Origin: Campylobacteraceae bacterium
GTDB taxonomy: Bacteria; Campylobacterota; Campylobacteria; Campylobacterales; Sulfurovaceae
DNA: 55,006 nucleotides
Direction of reading: 5' to 3'
NCBI GenBank assembly: GCA_027036015.1
Contig: JALVTH010000009.1
Location: 1-55,006, forward strand
Under the pieces are notes generated by a model, which saw only the letters and a list, made by a program, of their open reading frames with translations, ran no database searches and was not told the origin of the DNA. The position numbers were made by a program, and so were the translations under genes. Numbering within the stretch: the stretch's first letter is position 1; the number at the start of each line of letters is the position of its first letter. Shown piece by piece: positions 24,744 to 33,769 of the stretch.

Positions 24744-26246
24744 TTGAGAAGAATTATTTTAATTATAATTTTTTCTTTTAGTCTTTTAGCTGAGCCATTT
24801 TATCGCTCCACTTCATCTTCACCTAATAGAATCAACCCACTTTTGGCAACCGATAGTGTAAGTGGAGAGATAAGCTCTTGGATTTTTAATGGGTTAGTAA
24901 AGTTTGATAAAAATGGAAAAATTGTTGGAGATTTAGCTACATCTTGGAAATTTGAAGATAATACAACTTTAATATTTTATTTAAAGAAAAATGTTTTTTG
25001 GCATGATGGCAAAAAATTTAGTGCTAAAGATGTTGTTTTTACTTATAACTTACTTCGCTCAAAAAAAATTGTTACGCCATATGCTACTGATTTTAAAGAG
25101 GTTCAAAGTGTTGAAGCAATTAATGATTATACTATAAAAATAAAGTATAAAAAGCCTTATTTTAAAGCTCTTTCAATTTGGATGATGGGGATTTTACCAA
25201 AACATATTTGGGAAAAAGAGAAAAATCCAATGCAATCTCGTTTTAATAAGTTTGCTATTGGAACTGGTCCTTATAAAATGATAAAGCCTTTTGAAGTTAA
25301 CAAAGATATTGTTTTAGTAGCGAATAAGAGGTATTTTGAACATCCTCCTTACATAAAAAAAATGATTTATAAATATGTAGCTGATAGTGCAACAGAATTT
25401 ATGCTGTTAAAATCACAAAAATTAGATATTGGTGGACTCACCCCTTTGCAATTAACACGCCAAATTGATAAAAATTTTAAAAAACATTTTAATATATTTG
25501 AAATGCCAAGTCATGGCTATACTTATATAGGATTTAATTTAAGAAAAAAGCCTTTTAATAATAAGCAATTGCGTAAAGCTATTGCGTTAGCGATAAATAA
25601 ACAAGAGCTTATTGATTTACTCTTTTTTTCTCATGCAAAAATTTGCAATGGTCCTTTTATGCCAGGAAGCGGAGTCTATCCAAAAGACTTTAAACCGCTC
25701 AAATATAATCCCAAAAAAGCAAAAGCCATTTTAAAAGAGTTGGGTTACGATAGTAAGCACCCCTTTACTTTTACGTTAGTTACTAATAGTGGCAATCCTA
25801 TTAGAATTTATGCGGCAGAGATTATCCAGCAACAACTACTTAAAGTAAATGTTCATATGAAAATTCGCGTTTTAGAGTGGCAAGCTTTTTTAAATACTAT
25901 TGTTTTTCCTCATAGATTTGATGCTGTTTTGCTTGGTTGGGGGCTTAGCTTAATTCCAGATGCTTATTCTATTTGGCACAGCAAAAGTGATACAAAAGGA
26001 GGTTTTAATTTTATAGGCTATCATAATAAAAAAGTGGATAAACTTATTATAAAAGCTCAAAGCGAGATAAATCAAGAAAAATTTAATAAGATTTATCAAA
26101 AAATTTTTAAACTTATAGTTAACGATCATCCATACGTTTTTTTATATATTCCAAATTCTATAACGGCTGTTTCAAAAAGTATCAAAAATGTCTCACCTTC
26201 TATAGTAGGCTTAGAATATAACTTCATAGACTGGGTGAAAGAGTAA
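24744..26246 (+). CDS. ABC-type peptide/opine-like substrate-binding protein (SBP family 5)
   Basis: 500 residues from TTG 24744, placed 8 bases after AAAGG and giving a clean signal peptide (RRIILIIIFSFSLLAEP); the in-frame GTG at 24711 would spoil it. The mature part is the OppA/DppA fold: RINPLLATDSVSGEISSWIF, VFWHDGKKFSAKDVVFTY, GTGPYKM, and LRKAIALAINKQELID. It binds peptides or nickel chelates or similar ligands in the periplasm for import. No permease or ATPase gene is adjacent, so it is an orphan here. A strong terminator follows. Confidence 0.85.
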   Translation: MRRIILIIIFSFSLLAEPFYRSTSSSPNRINPLLATDSVSGEISSWIFNGLVKFDKNGKIVGDLATSWKFEDNTTLIFYLKKNVFWHDGKKFSAKDVVFTYNLLRSKKIVTPYATDFKEVQSVEAINDYTIKIKYKKPYFKALSIWMMGILPKHIWEKEKNPMQSRFNKFAIGTGPYKMIKPFEVNKDIVLVANKRYFEHPPYIKKMIYKYVADSATEFMLLKSQKLDIGGLTPLQLTRQIDKNFKKHFNIFEMPSHGYTYIGFNLRKKPFNNKQLRKAIALAINKQELIDLLFFSHAKICNGPFMPGSGVYPKDFKPLKYNPKKAKAILKELGYDSKHPFTFTLVTNSGNPIRIYAAEIIQQQLLKVNVHMKIRVLEWQAFLNTIVFPHRFDAVLLGWGLSLIPDAYSIWHSKSDTKGGFNFIGYHNKKVDKLIIKAQSEINQEKFNKIYQKIFKLIVNDHPYVFLYIPNSITAVSKSIKNVSPSIVGLEYNFIDWVKE

Positions 26247-26247
26247 A

Positions 26248-26274
26248 AAAAGTGTTGCATTTAACAACACTTTT
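26248..26274 (+). terminator. terminator of the SBP gene
   Basis: AAAAGTGTTG and CAACACTTTT form a ten-pair stem with a 7-base loop right after the stop; T-rich sequence follows. Confidence 0.75.
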
Positions 26275-26329
26275 CCTTTGATTTTTAGAATTATTTATTC
26301 AATTAAAGGCTTATTTAAGTTCAACTTAT

Positions 26330-26335
26330 TACAAT
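26330..26335 (+). promoter_or_regulatory. -10 box of the por operon
   Basis: TACAAT 26 bases before the first por ATG, between the upstream terminator and the AAGGAG site. Confidence 0.45.
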
Positions 26336-26361
26336 AGGTTAACACAAAAGAAGGAGTAGCA

Positions 26362-26925
26362 ATGATAGAGATTAGATGGCATTCGCGTGCAGGACAAGGT
26401 GCTGTAACGGGCGCTAAAGGTCTTGGTGATGTTGTAGCAAGAACTGGAAAAGAAGTGCAAGCTTTTGCTTTGTATGGTTCAGCAAAAAGAGGCGCTGCAA
26501 TGCGCGCTTATAATAGAATTGATGATAAACCAATAATTAATCATGAAAAATTTATGAGACCAGATTACGTGCTTGTAATTGACCCAGCACTTGCATTTAC
26601 CGATAATATTACTGAAAATGATAAACCTACAACAAAATATATTATTACAACACATTTAAGCAAAGATGAATTGATTGCTCAAATTCCAGAGCTTCAAGAT
26701 AAAAAAGATAGAGTATATGTGGTAGATGCTATTGGAATTTCAATGGATACAATTGGAAGATCTATTCCAAACACTCCAATGCTTGGAGCTTTAATGAAAG
26801 TATCTGGTATGTTTGATTTGGATTTCTTTTTAGAGTCAATGAAAAGAGTTCTTTCAAAGTTTCCACAAAAAATTATTGATGCAAATATGGAAGCTATTAA
26901 AAGAGCTTATAACGAAGTTTATTAA
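26362..26925 (+). CDS. porG: pyruvate:ferredoxin oxidoreductase gamma subunit
   Basis: 187 residues. WHSRAGQGAVTGAKGLGDVV is the conserved start of the gamma (POR domain III) subunit, followed by GSAKRGAAMRAYNRID, DYVLVIDPAL and a C-terminal NTPMLGALMKVSG block. Gamma forms part of the heterotetramer that interconverts pyruvate plus CoA and acetyl-CoA plus CO2 with ferredoxin or flavodoxin; in autotrophic Campylobacterota it works in the carboxylating direction of the reductive TCA cycle. First gene of the gamma-delta-alpha-beta operon, with 10-12 bp gaps. Confidence 0.93.
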   Translation: MIEIRWHSRAGQGAVTGAKGLGDVVARTGKEVQAFALYGSAKRGAAMRAYNRIDDKPIINHEKFMRPDYVLVIDPALAFTDNITENDKPTTKYIITTHLSKDELIAQIPELQDKKDRVYVVDAIGISMDTIGRSIPNTPMLGALMKVSGMFDLDFFLESMKRVLSKFPQKIIDANMEAIKRAYNEVY

Positions 26926-26935
26926 AGGATAGAGT

Positions 26936-27385
26936 ATGAGTAAAGGTGTATTAGCAACTCCTAAAAGAGGAATTAGAGAACTTGGTGCAGAGGAATTAGT
27001 AGGTTGGGATGAGGTAACGCAAGGAACGATTTTAGAAACATTTGAAACCGAAGTTGATAATGTTGCACATATACGTCCAGAAGAGCGACCATATTCAGAT
27101 TTTAGTTCATACACAGCAACAGTTGCTTCTTGGCGTGTAATTAAGCCAGTTTATAATAGAGACATTTGCATCGATTGTCAACATTGCTGGGTTTGGTGTC
27201 CAGATACTTCTATTGTTTCAAGAGATAAACAAATGCTTGGAATTGATTATGATCACTGTAAAGGGTGTGGGGTTTGTGTTGAAGTTTGTCCTACAAATCC
27301 AAAATCGCTTTTAATGTTTGCAGAAGCTGAAGAGCCTGAAGTTGCGTTAACCAAATGGCCAGAGAAGAAAAAGAAAGAAAAGTAA
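26936..27385 (+). CDS. porD: pyruvate:ferredoxin oxidoreductase delta subunit, 2x[4Fe-4S]
   Basis: 149 residues. Two ferredoxin-type clusters are formed by C78-x2-C81-x2-C84-x3-C88 (CIDCQHCWVWC) and C108-x2-C111-x2-C114-x3-C118 (CKGCGVCVEVC). It carries electrons between the TPP-bound intermediate and external ferredoxin or flavodoxin. The first 60 residues are an N-terminal extension longer than in many archaeal delta subunits. The Lys-rich tail ends the protein. Second gene of the por operon. Confidence 0.93.
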   Translation: MSKGVLATPKRGIRELGAEELVGWDEVTQGTILETFETEVDNVAHIRPEERPYSDFSSYTATVASWRVIKPVYNRDICIDCQHCWVWCPDTSIVSRDKQMLGIDYDHCKGCGVCVEVCPTNPKSLLMFAEAEEPEVALTKWPEKKKKEK

Positions 27386-27397
27386 GAAAGGAATATT

Positions 27398-28633
27398 ATG
27401 GCAGAGAAAATGCAATTAAACGAAGTTGAAGTTTGGGATGGAAATTTAGCAGCTGCCCAAGCATTACGCCAAGCGCAAGTTGATGTAGTTGCGGCTTACC
27501 CGATAACGCCATCAACTCCAATCGTTGAAAATTATGGCTATTTTGTTGCAAATGGATATGTTGATGGTGAATATGTTATGGTTGAGAGTGAGCATGCTGC
27601 AATGAGTGCTTGCGTTGGTGCTGCAGCAGCTGGTGGTAGAGTTGCAACTGCAACAAGCTCTCAAGGTTTTATGTTAATGATTGAAGTGCTTTACCAAGCA
27701 AGTGGTATGAGAGTTCCTTTAGTTCTTACTGTTGCTAATAGAGCAGTTGCTTCTCCACTTAACGTTCGTGGCGATCATGGTGATATGTATGCAGGACGCG
27801 ATAGCGGCTGGGTTCAAATGGATGCTTTTAATGCTCAAGAAGCATACGATTTAACGCTTTGTGCTTTTAAAATTGGTGAAGATATGAGAGTAAGACTTCC
27901 TGTAATGGTGCATCAAGATGGATTCTTAACTTCTCATACGGCTCAAAACGTTCATCCCCTCCAAGATGATGAAGCATATAAATTTGTAGGTGATTATAAG
28001 CCTTATGAAGAGATGTTAGATTTTAGCAAACCAGTAACATATGGCGCACAAACAGAAGAAGATTGGCACTTTGAGCACAAAGCAAGACAACACAAAGCTC
28101 TTTTTGACTCTGCAGCTGTGATTGATGAAGTATTTGAAGAGTTTAAAAAGTTAACTGGACGTGAGTATAAAAGAGTAGAAAGCTATATGATGGAAGATGC
28201 TGAGGTTGCAATTGTTGCACTTGGAACAACAGTTGAGACTGCAAGAGTAGCGGCTGAAGAACTTAGAAAAGAAGAAGGCATTAAAGCTGGAGTTGTTGCT
28301 CCAAGAGTATTTAGACCATTCCCATTTAATGAAATTAGAGATGCCTTAGCAAATGTAAAAGCTGTTGCAGTATTAGATAGATCTGCTCCAATGGGTGCAA
28401 TGGGGGCTTTATTTAATGAAATTTCAGCTGCAATGTATACAACACCAAATAGACCACTCATTACAAACTTTATTTATGGACTTGGTGGAAGAGATTTTCC
28501 AGTAAGTGAGGCAAAAAGAATTTTTAAAGAGCAAAAAGCACATGCTGATGCAGGATATATTACAACACCAATTCAACAATTTAGTGGTGTTAGAGGTCCT
28601 AAACTTGGTTTTTTTGAGACTAAAAGGAGTTAA
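27398..28633 (+). CDS. porA: pyruvate:ferredoxin oxidoreductase alpha subunit
   Basis: 411 residues. The N-terminal domain has the family motif AAYPITPSTPIVE and VESEHAAMSACVGAAAAGGR, and TATSSQGFMLM; the C-terminal domain has VAIVALGTTVETAR and GVVAPRVFRPFP and VLDRSAPMGAMG. It contributes to the TPP-containing active site with PorB. Third gene, 12 bp after porD and 2 bp before porB. Confidence 0.95.
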   Translation: MAEKMQLNEVEVWDGNLAAAQALRQAQVDVVAAYPITPSTPIVENYGYFVANGYVDGEYVMVESEHAAMSACVGAAAAGGRVATATSSQGFMLMIEVLYQASGMRVPLVLTVANRAVASPLNVRGDHGDMYAGRDSGWVQMDAFNAQEAYDLTLCAFKIGEDMRVRLPVMVHQDGFLTSHTAQNVHPLQDDEAYKFVGDYKPYEEMLDFSKPVTYGAQTEEDWHFEHKARQHKALFDSAAVIDEVFEEFKKLTGREYKRVESYMMEDAEVAIVALGTTVETARVAAEELRKEEGIKAGVVAPRVFRPFPFNEIRDALANVKAVAVLDRSAPMGAMGALFNEISAAMYTTPNRPLITNFIYGLGGRDFPVSEAKRIFKEQKAHADAGYITTPIQQFSGVRGPKLGFFETKRS

Positions 28634-28635
28634 TC

Positions 28636-29589
28636 ATGGCACTTAGACCAATTAAAAATTTAAAAGAGTTTTCAACAGCAAATGAAAGACTTGAGGGTGC
28701 ACACTTACTATGTCCTGGTTGTGCGCACTCTATGATTGTAAGAGAATTGATGAATGCAACAGATGATAACCTTGTTATTGCAACAAATACAGGTTGTTTA
28801 GAAGTATCAACTGCAGTTTATCCATACACTTCTTGGGATACAAGCTGGATTCATATTGGTTTTGAAAATGCAGCTTCTGCAATTAGTGGAGCTGAGGCAA
28901 TGTATAAAGCAAGAAAAAGAAAAGGAACGCTCAAAGATCCAGATGCTCCAGTAAAATTTGTTGCATTTGGTGGAGATGGTTCAACGTATGATATTGGTTT
29001 TCAATGGTTAAGTGGAGCAATTGAGAGAGGACACGATTTTACTTATATTTGTTTAGATAACGAAGTTTATGCTAATACTGGTGGACAAAGAAGCTCTTCT
29101 ACTCCAGTTGGAGCAAGCACAACAACAGCTCAAGCAGGACGCGTTAGTTATGGTAAAAAAGAGAAGAAAAAAGATATTGTAGCAATTATGGCAGCTCATG
29201 GTGCACCTTATGTAGCTCAAGTTGCACCAAATAAATGGAAAATTATGGCAAAAGTTTTCCAAAAAGCGCTTGAGACTGAAGGGCCTTGCTTTATTAACAC
29301 CGTTTCAGCTTGTACGACTGAATGGAAGTTTGATCCAAAAAATACGATTGAAGTAACTGATTTAGCAACCGATACGCTTATTTTCCCAATTTACGAAATC
29401 GTAAATGGAACTGAGCTTAACATTTTATATAGACCCAAAAAAGTGCTTCCAGTAGAAGAGTATTTTGCAGCGCAAGGTAGATTTAAACACCTCTTTAAAC
29501 CAGAAAATCGCCATATCATTGATCAAATCCAAAAAGATGTTAATGAGCGCTGGGAGTATCTCCAAAGAAGAGAGGAAGCAAGAGTTTAA
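28636..29589 (+). CDS. porB: pyruvate:ferredoxin oxidoreductase beta subunit (TPP-binding)
   Basis: 317 residues. The TPP/Mg motif is FGGDGSTYDIGFQWLSGAIE with the closing DNEVYANTGGQRSSSTP. CPGCAHS near the start and NTGCLE, SACTTEW supply the cysteines for the proximal [4Fe-4S] cluster. It holds TPP and the reactive site. It is the last por gene; its stop overlaps the convergent helicase stop within a hairpin at 29575-29600. Confidence 0.95.
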   Translation: MALRPIKNLKEFSTANERLEGAHLLCPGCAHSMIVRELMNATDDNLVIATNTGCLEVSTAVYPYTSWDTSWIHIGFENAASAISGAEAMYKARKRKGTLKDPDAPVKFVAFGGDGSTYDIGFQWLSGAIERGHDFTYICLDNEVYANTGGQRSSSTPVGASTTTAQAGRVSYGKKEKKKDIVAIMAAHGAPYVAQVAPNKWKIMAKVFQKALETEGPCFINTVSACTTEWKFDPKNTIEVTDLATDTLIFPIYEIVNGTELNILYRPKKVLPVEEYFAAQGRFKHLFKPENRHIIDQIQKDVNERWEYLQRREEARV

Positions 29590-29600
29590 CTCTTGGCTTC
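29575..29600. terminator. bidirectional hairpin formed by overlapping coding ends of porB and helicase
   Basis: GAAGCAAGAGT and ACTCTTGGCTTC pair with one bulged G around a TTA loop. Both stop codons (TAA 29587-29589 plus, TAA 29588-29586 minus) lie in or beside the loop. A short T-run follows on the plus strand. Confidence 0.55.
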
Positions 29601-31496
29601 TTTATAAACTCCATTTTTCTTGCAATATGTAATTAATCTTTGATATGTTGGATGAGAGCTAAGTGTTTTAGCATCAGCAATAATAATAAGCTTTCTTTTT
29701 GCGCGCGTTAGAGCAACGTTAAGTCTTCTTAAATCTTGTAAAAAACCGATATTTTCTTTTTCGTTAGAGCGCACTAAACTTAAAATGATAATCTCTTTTT
29801 CTCTTCCTTGAAAGCCATCAACCGATTTTATTTCGATATTTGCAATAAGCTTTTTTAAATACTCTTCTTGATCTTTATAAGGAGTAATAATGCCAATCAT
29901 ATCTTCTTTGGCGCTTGCTCTAAGTAAAGTATCAACTAATTTTTTTACAAAGTGTGCTTCTTGAATATTACTTTTAGAAGTGCTCCCTTTTTTACTTGTT
30001 TCAATAAATTTTCCTTTTGTATCAAATAAAACAAGAGGGGCAACAGAGCCAAAAAACTCCTCTTCTTTTATTCCTAAATCTTTCATTGTAATGTTGGCTA
30101 CACTCTTATCACTTTTTACCACACAATTGTAAAACTCGCAACTTGGAAAGTGATTAATTTTTTCATTCATTCGATATTGAATTGAGAGTGTATGCATAGC
30201 TTTGGGATAAAGAGTGCTAAATCGCTCAAAAAGGCTAATTTGTAACTTTTTATCATTGCTCAAAATTGTTGGAGGCAACTGCTTGTGATCTCCAGCTAAA
30301 AGAACTTGCTTTGCTTTACTCATAGCAATTATTATGCTTGGCTCCATTGCTTGAGCTGCTTCATCAATGATTGCTACATAAAAACTTTGCTCTTTTAACA
30401 GCTCACTTCCAGCACCAGAAGTGGTAGCAAATACAATATGAGCACTTTCAAAAATTTCGTTAATAATATATTGAGTGAGTTTATCTTTTTTTTCAAAAAG
30501 GCTATTTAATTTTTTTTGCATAAGAAGCCATAATTTCATTTTTTCTAATTTGCTAATTTTAATACCGCGAACTGCTTTTTTGGCTTTTGCAAACTTTATA
30601 ATTTCTTCTTCACTTAAGCCTCTTTTATTTGCTGGAGTGGGCTTTAAACCATTTGCATCTTGAAGTTGTTTAAGTTTTTTTATCTTTTTTAAAAGCTCTT
30701 TTATCTCTTTATATTTTGGGTGTTTGGTAATTTGATAATCAAGAGAGTGCTCTTTTAGTTTTGTATCAATTTTTGCAGGATGTCCTATTCGAACTACCTT
30801 AAAATCAAGCAGCCTTTCTAATAAATTATCTACGGCAACATTGCTATCAGCACTTACTAATATCTTTTTTCCTTTTAAAGCTTTAATGATTTCTACTAAA
30901 GTTGTCGTTTTCCCCGTGCCATAGGGACCATGAATTAAAAAAAGCTCACTCTTAACTGCTTTGCTAAAGGCAATATTTTGTGAGTCATTTAAATTTTTAC
31001 TAAAGTGCTTTGTTTGAATTATTTGAGGCTCTTTTGCTCCAAGAATGATTTTGTATGGAAAAATGGAGTTTTCTAAATTTTTAATAGCTTCTTCCATTCG
31101 TTTAAAAGTAATATCATTAACAAATAAATCGACTCTATAACGTTTAGCTTTAAAAAGCTCCCCACTAACAAAACACTCAATATAATTTTTTGCAACCACG
31201 CTAACGGTGGCTTCAATATTAAACTTTAAAGGCTCGCCTTTGCTAATTAAAACAATATCTCCCACTTTTATTTGATGTTCATTTAAATTGGGTTTAAAAA
31301 AACGATAAATAGAGTAATCTAAAAATTCACCACTTTTTTTTCCTTTTAAATCAAGCAAAGCGCGTCCAAGTTCTTGGCGTTTTTTGCCTGAGAGCGTTTT
31401 AATTTCGTTTAAAAAAAACTCTTTTTGCGCTTTTCGCTCTTTTTCAATTAATGGTAAAAAATAGTCTTGATATGCTTTGATTGAATCAAATTTCAT
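29586..31496 (-). CDS. superfamily 1 helicase, UPF1/IGHMBP2-like
   Basis: 636 residues from ATG 31496, which follows AAAGGGAG. The longer open frame running up to 31841 is rejected because it runs antisense through the ArsC-like gene. Motif I is HGPYGTGKTTTLVE, Ia SADSNVAVDNLLERL, II IIDEAAQAMEPS, III LAGDHKQLPPTI, V SVDGFQGREKEIIILSLVRS, VI LNVALTRAKRKLII. The N-terminal region has the OB/1B-type insert of UPF1-like proteins (DIVLISKGEPLKFNIEATVS). Bacterial members are little studied; likely 5'-3' unwinding of DNA or RNA. Divergent from the ArsC-like gene and convergent with porB. Confidence 0.9.
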   Translation of the reverse strand: MKFDSIKAYQDYFLPLIEKERKAQKEFFLNEIKTLSGKKRQELGRALLDLKGKKSGEFLDYSIYRFFKPNLNEHQIKVGDIVLISKGEPLKFNIEATVSVVAKNYIECFVSGELFKAKRYRVDLFVNDITFKRMEEAIKNLENSIFPYKIILGAKEPQIIQTKHFSKNLNDSQNIAFSKAVKSELFLIHGPYGTGKTTTLVEIIKALKGKKILVSADSNVAVDNLLERLLDFKVVRIGHPAKIDTKLKEHSLDYQITKHPKYKEIKELLKKIKKLKQLQDANGLKPTPANKRGLSEEEIIKFAKAKKAVRGIKISKLEKMKLWLLMQKKLNSLFEKKDKLTQYIINEIFESAHIVFATTSGAGSELLKEQSFYVAIIDEAAQAMEPSIIIAMSKAKQVLLAGDHKQLPPTILSNDKKLQISLFERFSTLYPKAMHTLSIQYRMNEKINHFPSCEFYNCVVKSDKSVANITMKDLGIKEEEFFGSVAPLVLFDTKGKFIETSKKGSTSKSNIQEAHFVKKLVDTLLRASAKEDMIGIITPYKDQEEYLKKLIANIEIKSVDGFQGREKEIIILSLVRSNEKENIGFLQDLRRLNVALTRAKRKLIIIADAKTLSSHPTYQRLITYCKKNGVYKEAKS

Positions 31497-31554
31497 CAAC
31501 TCCCTTTGAAATTTTTTTGCTATTATTGCATAAAAAGAAAAAGGAGTAAAGCCA

Positions 31555-31896
31555 ATGAGAGTATATGGTATTAAAACATGCGGTAGTGTAAAAAAAGCTT
31601 TAAAATTTTTTAAAGAACATAATATTGAATATGATTTTGTTGATTTTAAAAAAGAGCCAGCAAGTTGTGAAAAGATAGATTTTTGGATTGAAAAAGTTGG
31701 AGTTGATACCCTTTTAAATACAAGAGGCACAAAATATCGAACCCTTAAATTAAAAGAGCTCAATTTAGACGATAGCGGCAAAAGAGAGTGGCTTTGTAAA
31801 GAAAACCTTTTAATTAAACGCCCCGTCATTGAACTTGACAATGGTGAGGTTATTGTTGGATTTGACGAAGAAAAATATAAAAATCTTTTTGCCTAA
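31555..31896 (+). CDS. ArsC/Spx-family thioredoxin-fold protein (YffB-like)
   Basis: 113 residues. Thioredoxin-like start with VYGIKTCGSVKKALKFF: Cys is followed by GS rather than a second Cys, as in YffB; FKKEP, TRGTKYRTL and the end KENLLIKRPVIELDNGEVIV with the ArsC-family LIKRP motif are present. The family includes arsenate reductases and Spx regulators; the YffB subgroup has no established substrate and may be a glutathione-dependent thiol reductase. Single gene, divergent from the helicase. Confidence 0.85.
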   Translation: MRVYGIKTCGSVKKALKFFKEHNIEYDFVDFKKEPASCEKIDFWIEKVGVDTLLNTRGTKYRTLKLKELNLDDSGKREWLCKENLLIKRPVIELDNGEVIVGFDEEKYKNLFA

Positions 31897-32498
31897 GGGC
31901 AATGTTTTGCAAGCACCTCTTTGATATATTGCTTATAAATTTTGCTAGAAGAGGTGTAGGGCCAATTTGGCCAATCACCTTTATTTTGGTTAATGAGTTT
32001 AAATCCTTTTAAATTCTTTTGTGAGGGCAAATGTAAAAAATGAATCCAGATTCGAAACTTGCCTTTGCCAAAATTGCTTTGGGCACTTTTTATGAGTGAA
32101 ACAACAAAAAGTTTTGCTAAATTGATAACTTTTTGGTGGGCTTTTTTGGATGTGCCTAAGTTAGAAACAAGCTCTTTCAAATCAATTATAAAAGAGTAAT
32201 CATAAATTCCTTTTTTGTAGCGATCAAATTTGAGTTTAACTGCTATTTTTCCATATTTGCTTAAGAGATTAATATTTTCGTAACTAATTTTTTGCGCAAC
32301 TTTGAGTGTTTTTGTAGGTGCAAAAATGGCTCTTGCTACATTTTCTAAAGGAATTCCTTCGCTGCTTAAAAGTGGAGCTTTTTGTAAACAAACTTTTAAA
32401 GAATTGATATCTTGATAGGGAAAGTAATAAAAACGATTAACTAAAACAGTAGCTTTCATAAAAGCAATGAAAAAGATTGTAAGCAAAACAACTCTCAT
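31893..32498 (-). CDS. secreted protein of unknown function
   Basis: 201 residues from ATG 32498, chosen because AAGGAGGAG sits right before it and because it gives a signal peptide (MRVVLLTIFFIAFMKA); an upstream in-frame start at 32528 overlaps that site. The mature part has no recognised domain: basic, with two cysteines (VCLQK, and KHCP at the C-terminus), a predicted mixed alpha/beta fold and a Trp-rich region GDWPNWPY. Its stop overlaps the convergent ArsC-like gene by 4 bases. It is divergent from the TRAP transporter operon. Role unknown. Confidence 0.65.
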   Translation of the reverse strand: MRVVLLTIFFIAFMKATVLVNRFYYFPYQDINSLKVCLQKAPLLSSEGIPLENVARAIFAPTKTLKVAQKISYENINLLSKYGKIAVKLKFDRYKKGIYDYSFIIDLKELVSNLGTSKKAHQKVINLAKLFVVSLIKSAQSNFGKGKFRIWIHFLHLPSQKNLKGFKLINQNKGDWPNWPYTSSSKIYKQYIKEVLAKHCP

Positions 32499-32624
32499 TG
32501 TCTCCTCCTTTACTTTTAAGTATAGCATAAACTTTTATTTTTGTTGAATAAAAATTTTAAAAAATGTTAAAATTTCTTAACTCTTTTAGGATAAAATAAA
32601 ATGAATCTTTTTAAGGAGAGAAAG

Positions 32625-33704
32625 ATGTTAAAAAAGATGAGATTATTTTTCTTTAGTGTTTTAGCTTTAGTATTTGTTTTAACCCCTTTAAGTGCAAGAA
32701 TTGTGCATTGGCGCCTTGCAATGACTTGGCCTTCAACCCTAAAACCACTTGCTTCGCCTCCACTTGAAGTTGCAAAATTAGTAAAGCAAATGAGTAAAGG
32801 CAAATTTATTATTACTGTTGATGGAAAAGAAAAACATAGAGCCCCTTTTGGCATTTTAGATATGGTAAAAGGTGGAATGTATCAAATGGGGCACAGTTCT
32901 TCTTATTATTGGAAGGGTAAAGATATTAATACCGTTTGGTTTACAACTGTTCCTTTTGGAATGACGCCAAGTGAGCAATATGCATGGTTTTATTATGGCA
33001 ATGGAATGAAATATATGAGGCAAGTTTATGATAAGTTTGGAGTTTATGTATTTCCTGGTGGAAATACAGGAAATCAAATGGGTGGCTGGTTTAAAAAAGA
33101 GATTAAAAGTGTTGATGATTTAAAAGGGCTTAAGATGCGCATTCCTGGTCTTGCTGGTGAGGTGATGGCAAAACTTGGAGTTAGTGTTGTAAATATTCCA
33201 GCTGGAGAGCTTTATACTTCACTTGATCGTGGAACAATTGATGCACTTGAGTGGGTAGGACCTGGAATGGATATTAAAATGGGCTTTCATAAAGTTGCTA
33301 AATATTACTATACTGGATGGCATGAGCCAGGAAGCGAAATGCAATTTTATGTCAATAAAAGAGCGTTTGATAAGCTTCCTAAAGAGTATCAAACAATGCT
33401 TATTACTGCTATGAAAGCCGCAACATTTGATATGTATGTAGAAAATTTTGCCGAATCAGTTGAAGCATGGGCAAAAATGAAAAAAGAGCATCCCGAAATT
33501 CAAGTTAAAACTTTTCCAAAACCAGTATTACTTGCACTTAAAAAGGCAACTGATGAAGTATTTAGTGAATATGCAGCAAAAAATCCACTTTTTAAAGAGA
33601 TTTGGGCCGATTATAGAGCCTATATGAAAAAAGCAAGAGCTTGGTCTATGATGATGCAATATTACTATTTAAAAATGTCAAAAGATTTAAATATTACACA
33701 ATAA
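32625..33704 (+). CDS. dctP: TRAP transporter substrate-binding protein, DctP/TakP type
   Basis: 359 residues from ATG 32625, which follows AAGGAG; upstream ATG 32601 lies before that site. Signal peptide about 1-28 (ends PLSA). The mature part matches the DctP family: LAMTWPSTLKPLA, PGGNTGNQMGGWF, DLKGLKMRIPGLAGEV, GELYTSLDRGTIDALEWVGP, and KVAKYYYTGWHEPG. The last is typical of the TakP-like subgroup binding 2-oxo acids or related carboxylates. It delivers substrate to DctQM for Na+- or H+-driven uptake. A pair of stem-loops separates it from dctQ. Confidence 0.9.
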   Translation: MLKKMRLFFFSVLALVFVLTPLSARIVHWRLAMTWPSTLKPLASPPLEVAKLVKQMSKGKFIITVDGKEKHRAPFGILDMVKGGMYQMGHSSSYYWKGKDINTVWFTTVPFGMTPSEQYAWFYYGNGMKYMRQVYDKFGVYVFPGGNTGNQMGGWFKKEIKSVDDLKGLKMRIPGLAGEVMAKLGVSVVNIPAGELYTSLDRGTIDALEWVGPGMDIKMGFHKVAKYYYTGWHEPGSEMQFYVNKRAFDKLPKEYQTMLITAMKAATFDMYVENFAESVEAWAKMKKEHPEIQVKTFPKPVLLALKKATDEVFSEYAAKNPLFKEIWADYRAYMKKARAWSMMMQYYYLKMSKDLNITQ

Positions 33705-33756
33705 CCCCTTATTTGGGGTAAAGCCAAAAGATAATTTTGGTTATTTTTTGGCTTTA
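33704..33756 (+). promoter_or_regulatory. two stem-loops between dctP and dctQ
   Basis: ACCCC/GGGGT (33704-33719, six-base loop) directly at the dctP stop, then AAAGCCAAAA/TTTTTGGCTTT (33720-33755). This arrangement fits partial termination or 3'-end protection so that the binding protein is made in excess over the membrane subunits. Inference from structure and position. Confidence 0.5.
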
Positions 33757-33769
33757 GTAAAGGAGTAGT

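Noticed and set aside
31497-31841. N-terminal extension of the helicase gene
   Set aside because: It runs antisense through the ArsC/Spx-like gene, reads as Ser/Phe-rich non-protein-like sequence, and a good AAAGGGAG-ATG start exists at 31496.
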